Assembly: GCF_030643825.1 (NCBI RefSeq)
Contig: NZ_CP101717.1
Coordinates: forward strand, 248,001-312,000
Reading direction: 5' to 3'
Length of the DNA: 64,000 nucleotides
From: Salinispirillum sp. LH 10-3-1
GTDB lineage: Bacteria > Pseudomonadota > Gammaproteobacteria > Pseudomonadales > Natronospirillaceae
This document shows positions 46,275 to 55,895 of the stretch, piece by piece (the first letter of the stretch is position 1; the number at the start of each line of letters is the position of its first letter). The position numbers and the translations under genes were made by a program. A model generated the notes under the pieces. That model had not been told where the DNA came from. It saw only the letters and a program-made list of their open reading frames with translations, and did no database searches.

Positions 46275-47270
46275 ATGGCATCGTCACCACAATCGTTAGC
46301 GCATACTCACCGGGTTGGCCTCGGCTGCATGAATCTGTCGCACGCTTACGGTGTGCCACCGTCTGAAGCCGAAGGCATTGCCTTACTGAACCGCGCATTG
46401 GATTTGGGCTATAACCATTTGGACACCGCAGCGCTGTATGGTTTCGGCGCGAACGAAAGCCTGCTGGGTAAGGCGGTGATGCAACGCCGCAATGAATTCT
46501 ATCTGGCCAGCAAGTGCGGCATGTTCAAGGGTGCGGACGGCAAGCGCGAGATCAATGGACGCCCAGAGATGCTGCGCCAGACTTGTGATGACGCCTTGCA
46601 GCGCTTGGGTACGGATTTCATTGATCTCTACTACTTGCACCGCTGGGACAAACGCGTACCCATTGAAGAAAGTGTGGGAGCACTGGCCGACTTGAAGCAA
46701 GCGGGCAAAATTGGTGCGATTGGGCTGTCGGAAGTCTCGGCCGCGACCTTGCGTAAGGCACATCGAGAGCACCCGATTGCCGCTGTGCAAACAGAATATT
46801 CCTTGTGGACGCGGAACGCCGAAATCGCCGTGCTACAAGCCTGCCGTGAGCTCGGCGCGACCTTTGTGGCGTTCAGCCCGGTCGCGCGGGGGGTGTTGAC
46901 GGACCACCTGCCCGACGTGGACGCGCTGCCCGCCAATGACTTGCGCCGAAATATGCCACGCTTTCAAGCGGAGCACTACGCTGTTAATCGTCAGTGTGCC
47001 GAAGCCGTGCAGCAACTGGCGCGAGAGCAGGGCTGTAGCACCGCTCAACTGGCGCTGGCCTGGTTGTTACACCAAGACCCGACACTGGTGGTGATTCCTG
47101 GCACGACCTCTTTGCGCCATCTTGAAGATAACGTACGGGCTGCGGAGATAGTCTTGTCGGCTGACATGTTGCAATGCCTCGACAGCGCCATGAATCAGCA
47201 CAACGTCAGTGGCCCGCGCTATAACGCAGTGACGCAAGCAGAGATTGATACTGAAGAGTTTGTTGAATAA
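46275..47270 (+). CDS. aldo/keto reductase
   Basis: NADPH-dependent reductase of 331 aa with the AKR (alpha/beta)8 barrel. The catalytic set is visible: Asp/Tyr in LDTAALYGFG, Lys in LASKCGMF and His in LYYLHRWD. The C-terminal cofactor loop IPGTTSLRHLEDNVRAAEI is intact. ATG 46275 is chosen; the frame to 46230 is dismissed. It lies 84 bp after vanR on the same strand. It might reduce an aromatic aldehyde such as vanillin, but this is only suggested by position. Confidence 0.88.
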   Translation: MASSPQSLAHTHRVGLGCMNLSHAYGVPPSEAEGIALLNRALDLGYNHLDTAALYGFGANESLLGKAVMQRRNEFYLASKCGMFKGADGKREINGRPEMLRQTCDDALQRLGTDFIDLYYLHRWDKRVPIEESVGALADLKQAGKIGAIGLSEVSAATLRKAHREHPIAAVQTEYSLWTRNAEIAVLQACRELGATFVAFSPVARGVLTDHLPDVDALPANDLRRNMPRFQAEHYAVNRQCAEAVQQLAREQGCSTAQLALAWLLHQDPTLVVIPGTTSLRHLEDNVRAAEIVLSADMLQCLDSAMNQHNVSGPRYNAVTQAEIDTEEFVE

Positions 47271-47277
47271 CTGCTTA

Positions 47278-47395
47278 GTCCGCCCCTCCATGGGCATTAC
47301 TGGCAACTGCTCCCTGCGTTGCCAGCATATATGGCCAGGACGGCCAGTATGCCGAGAATGCAGGAGCAATTCCCGGTCCGCCCCTCCATGGGCAT
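47278..47395. repeat. intergenic element bounded by 20-bp direct repeats
   Basis: GTCCGCCCCTCCATGGGCAT occurs at 47278-47297 and 47376-47395, a 98-bp period. Between them are short inverted repeats (GGCCAGGACGGCC region) and GCTCC/GGAGC pairs. Read on the minus strand, both ends encode the same peptide, MPMEGRT, but no gene is evident. It resembles a mobile or multiplied intergenic repeat. Confidence 0.6.
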
Positions 47396-47419
47396 AAAAA
47401 AAGCCAGCGTGAGCTGGCT
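47396..47419 (-). terminator. minus-strand intrinsic terminator
   Basis: On the minus strand AGCCAGC-tcac-GCTGGCT is followed by a run of seven T (47402 down to 47396). It is oriented against both neighbouring plus-strand genes, so it would stop antisense transcription or belongs to the adjacent repeat element. Confidence 0.6.
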
Positions 47420-47527
47420 GAAAGAACAACGCAATCCAATCGACAGTGCGCTGTCACATGAACAATGACAAACAGCATAAATAAAGGCAGAATCTGGAAC
47501 AATACATTCTAACAGGATGATTCGTTC

Positions 47528-48430
47528 ATGAAGTGGAACATAGCTGATTTGCCGATTTTTGCTGCTGTGGTAGAACACCAAGGTATTTCATCGGCGGCGC
47601 GGGCCCTGCGCATGCCAAAAAGTAGCGTGAGTCGATTTGTGCAGCGGCTCGAAGATGACTTGCAGGTGCGCTTGCTGGATCGTAACTCACGGCACGTGCA
47701 TACCACTGCTGAAGGCGAGGTGTTTTATAAGCACTGCAAGCTGATATTAGAGCAGGTGGAAGCGGCGGATGCGCATATGAATGGCATCACCAATCAGCCC
47801 AATGGTTTGTTGACTGTTTCTTTGCCCATGGCGTTCAGTCGCGAAATCGTCGCTGGCCACCTGCACCGTTTCCGCAATGCCTACCCTGACGTTGAATTGA
47901 ATATTCAGATTACCCCCAATCAGGTGAATCTGCTGGGTGACCACATCGACGTGGCGGTGCAAGTCGGTGAATTACCTGATTCTGATTTGATTGCCATAAC
48001 TCTGTTTGAGACGCCGCTGGTGTGGGTGGCGAGTCCGGCTTTTTTGAAAACCATTGCCTTTCCGCGTTCGTTAGAAGAGCTGACCGAGAACGTCTATATC
48101 TGTGAGCAGCGTTACCACAATAAGCCGCTGACGGTGCGTCATGGTGATCAACGTCATGCCTTAAACGTGGGTGGTGAGATAGAGACAACCGATCCCATCA
48201 TGGTGCGTGACACCGTCATCGCCGGTGCGGGGATCGCTTTACTGCCGTACATCTACGTGCGTGACCAGATCGCCCAAGGCAAGTTGCGTCAGGTTGGGCA
48301 CGACTGGGCGGTAGAGCCTTTGGCTAAGGCCTCGGCGGTTTACACCAGTCGTCGTATGTTGAGTGCGCGCACGCGGGTGTTCATTGATTTTCTGAAAACG
48401 TTGACCGACGAAGCCCTGGCTGAAAAGTAA
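47528..48430 (+). CDS. LysR family transcriptional regulator (CrgA/AaeR-like)
   Basis: A 300-aa LysR-type regulator: N-terminal HTH (2-60; FAAVVEHQGISSAARALRMPKSSVSRFVQRLEDDL) and a periplasmic-binding-like effector domain (about 90-295). The HTH variant with PKSSVSR is of the kind found in AaeR/DmlR-type regulators. It is followed on the same strand by an alpha/beta hydrolase gene 100 bp away. Target and inducer are unknown; an aromatic or organic acid effector would fit the surroundings. Confidence 0.9.
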   Translation: MKWNIADLPIFAAVVEHQGISSAARALRMPKSSVSRFVQRLEDDLQVRLLDRNSRHVHTTAEGEVFYKHCKLILEQVEAADAHMNGITNQPNGLLTVSLPMAFSREIVAGHLHRFRNAYPDVELNIQITPNQVNLLGDHIDVAVQVGELPDSDLIAITLFETPLVWVASPAFLKTIAFPRSLEELTENVYICEQRYHNKPLTVRHGDQRHALNVGGEIETTDPIMVRDTVIAGAGIALLPYIYVRDQIAQGKLRQVGHDWAVEPLAKASAVYTSRRMLSARTRVFIDFLKTLTDEALAEK

Positions 48431-48530
48431 CCCGTTGTTGGAACGCATTGTCCGGCGGCAGAAGGGTGACGACCCGTGCGTTATGATCGTTAATACAGGT
48501 TGGTGATTAGCGAAATAAGGGGATAGGTTT

Positions 48531-49247
48531 ATGAAATCAGCCTTGATGATGTTGCCCGGCCTGCTGTGCGATCAAAAGGTATGGGAACCGCAGATCGACG
48601 CCCTGCAGGCAGATATGGACTGCCGAGCGGTGTGCTATGATGTTGCCGTTTCCTTGCCTGATATGGCGCGTGAAGTCCTCAGGGTCGCCCCTAAGCGCTT
48701 TTCTGTCGTGGGGCATTCCATGGGAGGGCGTGTGGCTATGGAAGTGCTGCGCCTAGCGCCAGAGCGTATCGAATGCGCCATTTTCATGGATACGGGGTAC
48801 AAAGCTGTAGCCGACGGCGCTGTGGGCGAGCAGGAAATAGCGGGTCGGATGCGCTTGGTAAAAATGGCGCAAGAGCAGGGTATGCGGGTGATGGGTCAAG
48901 ACTGGCTGCAGGGCATGGTGCACCCGGAGCGGCGGCGGGATACGCAACTCTGCACCGATATTCTGGATATGATCAGCAGCAAAACCCCGGCCTTATTTCA
49001 GCGCCAGATCAATGCCTTGATATTACGCCCTGATGCCACCGACGTGCTGCGCAGCATACAATGTCCTACATTATTCGTGACGGGACGGCAGGATGCTTGG
49101 AGCCCGGTTGCACAACATCAAGAGATGGCCGACTTGGTGCCGGGTAGTCAGATGATGGTCATTGAAGACGCGGGCCACATGAGCACCATGGAACAGCCGG
49201 AAGCAGTCACTCAGGTACTGCGTGATTTTCTGCTGGCCCATTCGTAG
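48531..49247 (+). CDS. alpha/beta hydrolase
   Basis: A 238-aa serine hydrolase of the alpha/beta fold. The nucleophile elbow is VVGHSMGGR (Ser63), the acid is likely the Asp in VTGRQDAWSP, and the base His is in EDAGHMSTMEQPE near the C-terminus. No signal peptide, so cytosolic. Close family and substrate are not evident; carboxylester or enol-lactone hydrolysis would fit an aromatic catabolic island. Convergent with ligC, with hairpins at 49274-49306 and 49317-49339 between them. Confidence 0.85.
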   Translation: MKSALMMLPGLLCDQKVWEPQIDALQADMDCRAVCYDVAVSLPDMAREVLRVAPKRFSVVGHSMGGRVAMEVLRLAPERIECAIFMDTGYKAVADGAVGEQEIAGRMRLVKMAQEQGMRVMGQDWLQGMVHPERRRDTQLCTDILDMISSKTPALFQRQINALILRPDATDVLRSIQCPTLFVTGRQDAWSPVAQHQEMADLVPGSQMMVIEDAGHMSTMEQPEAVTQVLRDFLLAHS

Positions 49248-49341
49248 CCTGTCTGCTGTCGCACGCACCGTAGCGCGGGTATGCTCTTATCACAAAAGCA
49301 CCCGCGACATTTTGGCAGGCGCTCTTATGATGAGAGTGCCC

Positions 49342-50289
49342 CTAGGCGTCGAGCAATTGTTCAAGCTTATGCAGGCTTTCCATGGCGCCGAGCGCTTGGG
49401 CCACACTGGCGTTTGGCTCGCGGCCTTCTAGAATGGCACTGAAAAACTCGCGGTCTTGCAGTTCAATGCCGTTGTTGGAAACCGCCACGCCACTCAAATC
49501 GATCGGGTTTTCATGACCGTCGACCAAGTCATCGTAACGCGCAATATACGTACCCTTGTCACAGATGTAGCGGAAGAAAGTGCCAAACGGGCCCTCGTTG
49601 TTGAATGAAAGCGACAAGGTGCAGATGGCGCCCGACGGCACTTTCATGCCAATACTCATGTCCATGGCAATCCCCAGCTCAGGATGCATAGGGCCCTGCA
49701 GGGCTTGCAGTTTGTTGGCACGCTCACCGGTTTGATACTGAAACAGGTCAACCGTGTGGCAGGCGTGGTGCCACAGCAGGTGGTCAGTCCAGCTCCGTGG
49801 CTCGCCCTTGGCGTTGGTGTTGGTGCGGCGGAAGAAATAGGTTTGCACGTCCATCTGTTGAATCTTCAACTCGCCCGCTTGGATTTTGTCGTGTATCCAT
49901 TGGTGGCTGGGATTAAAACGGCGCGTGTGCCCGGCCATCGCGACCATGCCGGTTTCCTGCTGCACGCGCACCACTTCACGTGAATCTTCGATGTTGTCTG
50001 CCATCGGAATTTCCACCATCACATGCTTACCCGCTTTCATACAGGCAATGGCTTGGCTGGCGTGCAACTGAGTTGGGGTGGCCAAAATCACGGCATCCAG
50101 TTCGGGCTGGGCCAATGCCTCGTCTAACGAGGTGTAGGCATGGGGAATGCCGCGCTCTTGCGCGAAAGTAGTTATCTTGGCTGATTCAACGCCCACGACC
50201 GATAGCACCTCAATGCCTTCGATGTTCGAAATGGCATCGAGATGCTTCATACCAAAGGCGCCAGCGGCACCGGCTACACATACTTTCAT
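49342..50289 (-). CDS. ligC: 4-carboxy-2-hydroxymuconate-6-semialdehyde dehydrogenase
   Basis: Gfo/Idh/MocA-fold NADP-dependent dehydrogenase of 315 aa, the length of Sphingobium LigC. It oxidises the hemiacetal of CHMS, the product of protocatechuate 4,5-dioxygenase, to 2-pyrone-4,6-dicarboxylate. The Rossmann start is VCVAGAAGAFGMKHLDAI, and the family EI-P segment appears as VMVEIPMADN. It is the last gene of a seven-gene minus-strand operon starting with the TRAP transporter. LigI, which hydrolyses its product, is encoded at 62967. Confidence 0.88.
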   Translation of the reverse strand: MKVCVAGAAGAFGMKHLDAISNIEGIEVLSVVGVESAKITTFAQERGIPHAYTSLDEALAQPELDAVILATPTQLHASQAIACMKAGKHVMVEIPMADNIEDSREVVRVQQETGMVAMAGHTRRFNPSHQWIHDKIQAGELKIQQMDVQTYFFRRTNTNAKGEPRSWTDHLLWHHACHTVDLFQYQTGERANKLQALQGPMHPELGIAMDMSIGMKVPSGAICTLSLSFNNEGPFGTFFRYICDKGTYIARYDDLVDGHENPIDLSGVAVSNNGIELQDREFFSAILEGREPNASVAQALGAMESLHKLEQLLDA

Positions 50290-50337
50290 GTTCGTTCTCC
50301 TTAAAGGGTTAGCGATTTGGCCTGTTGCTCATAAGCA

Positions 50338-51252
50338 TCAGGGCTTAATTACGGGCCGCTCGTATGGCTTCAGAGCGAAGGCGTCCAGCAGCTCGTCGGC
50401 GGCTGTCGCATAGTCATCTTCGCGTGCTTTGACTCCTGACTCCGCCAAGCGGCGCTGCCAACGCACAGTGGTTGCTGATAATTTCTCCGGTATGCCCAAG
50501 TGGTCAAGAAAGGCACACACTTCTTCCATCTCGGCCGCACGGCGTTCGCCATGCAGGGTCATGCGTTCAAGGTTATAGCCCGCGCGTTTGGCCCAATGAT
50601 AGCCGGGGGTAGAGGCTTCCAGCGAAGCAAATACCTGCTGGTCGACACCGGCTAAGCGACCCGCCAACGTACATTCGGCAAACAACGCCTCCATACCTTT
50701 CACCATGATGCTGCGGACCATTTTGATGGCCGACGCCGTACCCACCGGGCCGGGTTCCACTGTGGCGTTCATATTCAACTGTGTTAATAAGGTCTGGGCG
50801 ACAGTGCTGTACTCACCACTCAACAGCATGGGCGTCTTATTGCGTGCTGGCAATACAGGTGACATTACTGCCACATCCACATAGTGCGCTCCGGCCTCCG
50901 TGATTACTTGATCGGCAGCTTGTTTGGTGTGTGGCGCACAGGAATTGCAGTCAAGAAAGAAGGCGCCCGCCTGTATCAATTCGGCAACCTCGAGGGCGGC
51001 GGGATAAGCCTGGTCTGCGGTCACTACTGACCATACTATGTCCGCCCCCTTGAGCGCGGTTGGCAAGTCGTCACAGCATTCAACATCGTATGCGGCACAG
51101 GTTGCCATCACGTCAGCGCGTTGCTCGCCCATCACTTTGAGATCAAACGCTCTAACAGTGTCTAATCCCGAACGATCCATCCGGCTAACAAAGGCCTGTG
51201 CTGCTTCACCAAAGCCAATAAATGTCAGTGTATGCGCCTGATCGTGGAGCAT
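50338..51252 (-). CDS. DUF1932-containing NAD(P)-dependent oxidoreductase
   Basis: A 304-aa protein related to 6-phosphogluconate and beta-hydroxyacid dehydrogenases. The N-terminal Rossmann domain starts LTFIGFGEAAQAFVSRM, and a conserved substrate/cofactor segment reads DVAVMSPVLPARNKTPMLLSG. The central helix has GTASAIKMVRSIMVKGMEAL, with the usual catalytic lysine. The C-terminal helical domain is of the DUF1932 type. It sits between the PrpF-family gene (23 bp) and ligC (48 bp) in one operon, so it should act on an intermediate of protocatechuate or gallate breakdown. No step of the classical 4,5-cleavage pathway needs it. Confidence 0.82.
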   Translation of the reverse strand: MLHDQAHTLTFIGFGEAAQAFVSRMDRSGLDTVRAFDLKVMGEQRADVMATCAAYDVECCDDLPTALKGADIVWSVVTADQAYPAALEVAELIQAGAFFLDCNSCAPHTKQAADQVITEAGAHYVDVAVMSPVLPARNKTPMLLSGEYSTVAQTLLTQLNMNATVEPGPVGTASAIKMVRSIMVKGMEALFAECTLAGRLAGVDQQVFASLEASTPGYHWAKRAGYNLERMTLHGERRAAEMEEVCAFLDHLGIPEKLSATTVRWQRRLAESGVKAREDDYATAADELLDAFALKPYERPVIKP

Positions 51253-51275
51253 GATTCCGGTCCTCTGCCTGATGC

Positions 51276-52331
51276 TTAGCCAAAAACTGTGCCGTCAAAC
51301 AGCTTGCGCGCGGTGCGCAAAATTCCGGCCCCCTTCATTTGCCCATCGTCGTCGCGTGTCAACACCACTGTGGTTTTACCGATGGGGTGTTCAACGTCAA
51401 TGGTTAAACGACGCTCGCTACCGACCGATGAAAACTCTGCGGCGATGCTCCCCGGAATAGCACAGGCAGTCGCCACAGAAACGGCCCCCAGCACTCCGAT
51501 GGAGGCATGACAGCGGTGCGGAATAAAAGTGCGCGTCGACAATGCTCCACCGTTAAGCGCTGCGCTTACGAGGGTCATTTTCGGAACGGTTTTATCGGTA
51601 ACGTCGGCCAGATTCATAATGTAGCCCGCTTGCAGACGAATGGCTTCCAAGCGTTTTTTAAGCGTTAGGTTAGCGTCAAGATCCTCACGGGATTCCTGTC
51701 CAGAGATGCCCAGATCATTCGCTCGCAGCAACACCGTGGGCATGCCGTTGTCGATACAGGTAACCCAGGTACCGTCGATCAAGTCGCGGACATTGCCGGT
51801 GGGCAATAACGCCCCGCAGCTTGAGCCTGCCACATCTTGAAACTCAATCAGCACGGGCGCGGCCGTGCCGGGTACGCCATCTATATCGGCATTGCCCGTG
51901 TACGTCACCATACCGTTCGGTGTTTGTACCGTAGCGACAGCGATTTGCTGGGTGTTTTCCATATAGATGGCCACATCGGTTTCGTCGCCTTGCGGTTTGA
52001 TCAAGCCGCGCTCGATGGCGAATGGGCCAACACCCGCCAACATATTGCCGCAATTTTGCGCATCGCTGACCAAGGCTTGGTCAACGTACACCTGCAAAAA
52101 TAAGTAATTCACATCTGCGCCGGGTTGCGATGAACGGCTCACCACCGCGACCTTGGAGGTCAATGGGTCTGCGCCGCCCATGCCGTCAATCTGGCGCTCG
52201 TCCGGTGAGCCCATCACCCGTAACAAAAAAGCGTCACGCTGGACAATATCGGACGGGAGGTCTTCTGCTAGGAAAAAAGCCCCCTTTGACGTACCACCAC
52301 GCATCCACATGCAAGTCGCGGTACTAGACAT
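51276..52331 (-). CDS. galD: 4-oxalomesaconate tautomerase/isomerase (PrpF family, GalD/LigU type)
   Basis: PrpF-family isomerase of 351 aa. The family start [19 protein letters not shown] contains the conserved lysine, and [13 protein letters not shown] contains the conserved Cys. In Pseudomonas, GalD tautomerises 4-oxalomesaconate. In Sphingobium, the related LigU performs a 1,3-allylic isomerisation before the LigJ hydratase. Because this genome pairs it with LigJ rather than GalB, a LigU-type role is plausible. Its start overlaps the end of ligK by 8 bp, so the two are coupled. Which reaction it performs cannot be decided from sequence alone. Confidence 0.8.
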   Translation of the reverse strand: MSSTATCMWMRGGTSKGAFFLAEDLPSDIVQRDAFLLRVMGSPDERQIDGMGGADPLTSKVAVVSRSSQPGADVNYLFLQVYVDQALVSDAQNCGNMLAGVGPFAIERGLIKPQGDETDVAIYMENTQQIAVATVQTPNGMVTYTGNADIDGVPGTAAPVLIEFQDVAGSSCGALLPTGNVRDLIDGTWVTCIDNGMPTVLLRANDLGISGQESREDLDANLTLKKRLEAIRLQAGYIMNLADVTDKTVPKMTLVSAALNGGALSTRTFIPHRCHASIGVLGAVSVATACAIPGSIAAEFSSVGSERRLTIDVEHPIGKTTVVLTRDDDGQMKGAGILRTARKLFDGTVFG

Positions 52332-53010
52332 ATTTCAAGCCTCGTTCCGCTAGACGTCCGCGCATGTCGTAGATGTCCAAACCCAGTTCCCCTGCGGCAA
52401 GACGCAGGCGCTTCTCTTCTTCCAGCGCCATACGTTTCTCGGCTTTTACCACGACGTCAGCGGCTTCGTCGCGGCGGACGACACACACACCGTCGTCGTC
52501 AGCAACGATGATGTCGCCGGGATTCACCAGTTCACCGGCACAGACGATAGGAACGTTTACTGAGCCCAGTGTTTCTTTCACCGTACCTTGGGCGAAAATA
52601 GCCTTTGACCACACCGGAAAGTGCATGGCGGTGAGGTCACGAATATCCCGTACACCGGCGTCAATGATCAAGCCCCGACATCCCCGCGCTTGCGCAGACG
52701 TCGCGAGCAAATCACCAAAATAACCGGCATTGGACGGCGAGGTCGGCGCCAGCACGAGGATGTCGCCTTCTTGCAGTTGCTCGATAGCCACATGCACCAT
52801 CCAGTTATCGCACGGTGCTGCGGATATGGTCACCGCCGAGGCGGCTACGGCAGCGCCACTGTAGATAGGGCGCATGTAATCAGCCAATAAGCCTTTACGG
52901 CCTTGGGCCTCATGCACCGTAGCGACGCCACACTTAGCCAGCCGATCGATGACCTCGGCGTCAGCGCGTTCGATATTCTGTACCACTACGTTTTGTACCA
53001 CGGCGTTCAT
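52324..53010 (-). CDS. ligK: 4-carboxy-4-hydroxy-2-oxoadipate (CHA/HMG) aldolase
   Basis: RraA-fold class II aldolase of 228 aa splitting CHA into pyruvate and oxaloacetate, the last step of the protocatechuate 4,5-pathway (LigK/GalC/ProA). Key segments are [14 protein letters not shown] near the start, and [26 protein letters not shown] with the conserved Arg and Asp that bind pyruvate and Mg2+. ATG 53010 with an upstream GGA is preferred; the extension to 53031 is dismissed. It lies 13 bp after dctM and overlaps galD. Confidence 0.92.
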   Translation of the reverse strand: MNAVVQNVVVQNIERADAEVIDRLAKCGVATVHEAQGRKGLLADYMRPIYSGAAVAASAVTISAAPCDNWMVHVAIEQLQEGDILVLAPTSPSNAGYFGDLLATSAQARGCRGLIIDAGVRDIRDLTAMHFPVWSKAIFAQGTVKETLGSVNVPIVCAGELVNPGDIIVADDDGVCVVRRDEAADVVVKAEKRMALEEEKRLRLAAGELGLDIYDMRGRLAERGLKYV

Positions 53011-53023
53011 GATTATGTCCTTC

Positions 53024-54313
53024 CTATCCAATGAGTCCGAGTGCCAATACCGGGAAAGCGATCAGCAGCACCAGACGAATGATGTCGGTAATCACAAAGG
53101 GAATAACCCCTTTAAAGATGTCTGTAAGCTTGATGTGCGGTGCCACCGACTTAATCACAAAGACGTTCATGCCGATGGGCGGTGTAATCAGGCCCAGCTC
53201 CACCGTAATAACGGTCACGATACCGAACCAAATGGGATCAAAGCCCGCTTGCATCGCCAGCGGAAACACGATGGGCACGGTCAGCAGCAGCATTGCAATG
53301 CTGTCCATGACCATACCCAGTAGAACGTACAGAAGCAGAATAGCCAGCAACACCATAAAGGGTGTCAGGTCCATGGCGGAGACGATCTCTACGAGCGTGA
53401 AAGACACCCGTGATACCGACAGAAAATAACCAAATATTTCGGCGCCGATGACCATAAAGAAGATCATCGCGGAAACAACCAGCGTTTCCCGCACGGCGTC
53501 AACGAAGTCGCGCCACGTCATACCACGAAACAGGGCAATGATCAGCGCACCGAAGGCGCCCACCGAGGCCGCTTCTGTCGGTGTAAAAATGCCACCGTAG
53601 ATACCGCCGATGATCAAAGCAAAAATAAAGCCGAACGGCACTAACCCTTTCAGTCCAGCCAGTTTTTGCATTACTGTGGTGGCTTCACCTGGGGTGGCCA
53701 AGTCAGGGCGCAAGGCAACGACCACCGCAATGGCGACCAAATACAACACCAAGCCAATAATCCCCGGAATGATGCCTGCGATGAACATATCGCCGACCGA
53801 TTGCTCCGTGATCAGGGCGTAGAGCAACAAGGCAATAGACGGCGGTATCATGATGCCTAACGTGCCACCTGCCGCAATGGTGCCGGATGCCAGCGAGTCA
53901 GCGTAGCCCTGACGTTTCATCTCGGGCAGGGCTACCTTAGACATGCTGGCCGCCGTTGCTAAAGATGAGCCAGAGATGGCTGAGAAGACGCCGCACGACG
54001 TCACTGCCGCCAAGGCCATGCCGCCGCGCCACGCACCGAAGAGCGTACGCGCGCCGTTGAACAATTCCGACGACATTCGAGCTTTAGACGCCAAAACGCC
54101 CATCAACACAAACATGGGGATGGGGCTGTAGCTGTAGTTGGTCAGCGTATTAAGTGCACTGGTTTGTAAAATAGAGATTGCCGGATCAAAGGCGACAATC
54201 AGACCAAAGCCCATGAAACCGGTAACGGCCATTGCCATGGCAATGGGCATGCGCAGAGCAATCATACCCAGCATGCCCGCTACACAAAGAAAGCCTATAA
54301 TTTGTGAGCTCAT
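53024..54313 (-). CDS. TRAP transporter large permease subunit (DctM)
   Basis: A 429-aa membrane protein with about 12-13 transmembrane helices, the sodium-driven channel component of a TRAP transporter. Family patterns include [25 protein letters not shown] and [32 protein letters not shown]. Its start overlaps the stop of the small permease by 4 bp (ATGA). The operon continues into ligK, galD, the DUF1932 gene and ligC, so the substrate is probably an aromatic acid or a pathway intermediate. This is inference. Confidence 0.94.
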   Translation of the reverse strand: MSSQIIGFLCVAGMLGMIALRMPIAMAMAVTGFMGFGLIVAFDPAISILQTSALNTLTNYSYSPIPMFVLMGVLASKARMSSELFNGARTLFGAWRGGMALAAVTSCGVFSAISGSSLATAASMSKVALPEMKRQGYADSLASGTIAAGGTLGIMIPPSIALLLYALITEQSVGDMFIAGIIPGIIGLVLYLVAIAVVVALRPDLATPGEATTVMQKLAGLKGLVPFGFIFALIIGGIYGGIFTPTEAASVGAFGALIIALFRGMTWRDFVDAVRETLVVSAMIFFMVIGAEIFGYFLSVSRVSFTLVEIVSAMDLTPFMVLLAILLLYVLLGMVMDSIAMLLLTVPIVFPLAMQAGFDPIWFGIVTVITVELGLITPPIGMNVFVIKSVAPHIKLTDIFKGVIPFVITDIIRLVLLIAFPVLALGLIG

Positions 54314-54852
54314 AAACGGTTTTCCTCTGGCCCGTGGGGCGTATTACCGCGCCCGGTGAAGTATTCCCACGTCACGGTCATGCCACGTACGCCCAGCATG
54401 ACTGCACCCACTAAGGCCGCACCGTAGAAGTACGCCATGGGAATACCAAAATCTTGTGAGGTTTCGCCGGTCATTTGGACGCGCTGAATAGACTCCCAAA
54501 GACCTTTCGACAACACGAAACCAAAAACTCCGAAGAAGAATACGTAGAGGCCAGCCAGACGTTGCTTGTTGGCCTCACTGAGCTTGTCCGTAAACAAATC
54601 GACGATGACCTGCCCATCTTTAAGTGCGAAGGGCAGGGCGTAGATCATGCTGAGCAGTAGGCCATAGCGAACGATCTCATAACTGCCGCGGAAGGTCAGA
54701 TCTATGGCGCCGCCGGTCATCCCAAACAGGGTTCGCGTCGCAACATCGGCTAATACAGCCAGCATTGAAAATACCAAGATCACACCTCCGGCCAGACTGA
54801 GCAAAAATGCCAGCGTTCTGACCGTATCTACGAATCGATTCACTATGCCCAC
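54310..54852 (-). CDS. TRAP transporter small permease subunit (DctQ)
   Basis: A 180-aa membrane protein with four predicted helices (about 15-37, 55-75, 95-115 and 138-158) and the DctQ motif SYEIVRYGLLLSMIYALPFALKDGQVIVDLF. It partners the large permease. It lies between the binding protein (17 bp) and dctM (4-bp overlap). Confidence 0.92.
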   Translation of the reverse strand: MGIVNRFVDTVRTLAFLLSLAGGVILVFSMLAVLADVATRTLFGMTGGAIDLTFRGSYEIVRYGLLLSMIYALPFALKDGQVIVDLFTDKLSEANKQRLAGLYVFFFGVFGFVLSKGLWESIQRVQMTGETSQDFGIPMAYFYGAALVGAVMLGVRGMTVTWEYFTGRGNTPHGPEENRL

Positions 54853-54869
54853 GGTTCAGTTCTCCCCTA

Positions 54870-55895
54870 TTAGGCAGCGCAGCTGTTGCGCAATTCCATC
54901 GCACGCTCGAATACTGCGCGACCCGGTAGGTTGCGATTCTCCAAGTCATTCAGGTACTGCTCACGCGCAGCATTGATGGCCGGAGCCCATGCTGGGTTGT
55001 TCACGCCACCCTCGATGTCGATAATGGTACGGCCCTTGGCTTGCGCATCAGCGATGCCAGCTTCATCCAAACGGTCGAAGACGCGACCACCGGTCATAGC
55101 CCACTCCATACCTGTATTGGCATCAATGACCGCACGGTTTTCCGCCGACAGGCTGTTGTACACCTGGCTGTTCATGGTCACGATAAAGGCAAGGGTGTAC
55201 ATGCCACCAATGCTGGTGTGTGAGTCCACCAATTCCGCCAAGCGAAATGCGATGGTGCCTTCCCATGGCAGCGCTACGCCATCAATCACGCCGCGCTGCA
55301 TAGCGGTGTAGCTTTCTGGGGCTGGCATGCCGACTGGCTGCGCACCCAGTTGCTCAAGGATGTTACCCACTACTGTGGTAGGGCGACGGATGCGCAGGCC
55401 GCGCAGGTCTTCTGGAGTGCGGATTTCAGTGCCACGCACGTGGAACATGCCGGGGCCATGGGTGAACATGAACAAGGGTTTGGTGTCTGCATATTCGCGG
55501 TCCAAATGACCTTCGTCATACAGATTTTGTAAGATACAAGCACCTTGCGTACCACTGTCGCTCACACCGGGCAACTCAACAATTTGCGTCAACGGGAAGC
55601 GGTTCGCGGTATAGCCTTGTACCGTAGCAGTGATGTCCATGATGCGGTTACGCACTGCTTCATATTGCTCAGTAGGCGGTACCAAGGTGCCACCTGGATA
55701 GACTTCAACACGGATGCGACCGTTGGAATCGGCTTGGACCTTATCAGCCCATGCTTGCATTAGGTCAATGTGGTTACCAGACACGGCGGGCCACAGGTGG
55801 CCCATGCGCAGGGTGACTTGCTGGGCTTGTGCCGATACACTCACTAGGCTCGCTAAAAGAGTTATAGCACTTACTTTCTTCAAAAATCTCAACAT
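54870..55895 (-). CDS. TRAP transporter periplasmic substrate-binding protein (DctP)
   Basis: Periplasmic solute receptor of 341 aa. The signal peptide MLRFLKKVSAITLLASLVSVSAQA is cleaved before QQVTLRMGH. The conserved carboxylate-binding Arg is expected in LRGLRIRRPTTV, and the family segment QLGAQPVGMPAPESYTAMQRGVIDGVALP is clear. ATG 55895 has a GAGGA ribosome-binding site; the frame to 55946 is dismissed. It is the first gene of the lig minus-strand operon and is divergent from the tandem-HTH LysR gene. The ligand is probably an organic or aromatic acid. Confidence 0.93.
   Translation of the reverse strand: MLRFLKKVSAITLLASLVSVSAQAQQVTLRMGHLWPAVSGNHIDLMQAWADKVQADSNGRIRVEVYPGGTLVPPTEQYEAVRNRIMDITATVQGYTANRFPLTQIVELPGVSDSGTQGACILQNLYDEGHLDREYADTKPLFMFTHGPGMFHVRGTEIRTPEDLRGLRIRRPTTVVGNILEQLGAQPVGMPAPESYTAMQRGVIDGVALPWEGTIAFRLAELVDSHTSIGGMYTLAFIVTMNSQVYNSLSAENRAVIDANTGMEWAMTGGRVFDRLDEAGIADAQAKGRTIIDIEGGVNNPAWAPAINAAREQYLNDLENRNLPGRAVFERAMELRNSCAA

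Noticed and set aside
53024-54852. Plus-strand frames inside the TRAP permease genes
   Set aside because: Typical mirror frames of hydrophobic coding sequence, with no independent features.
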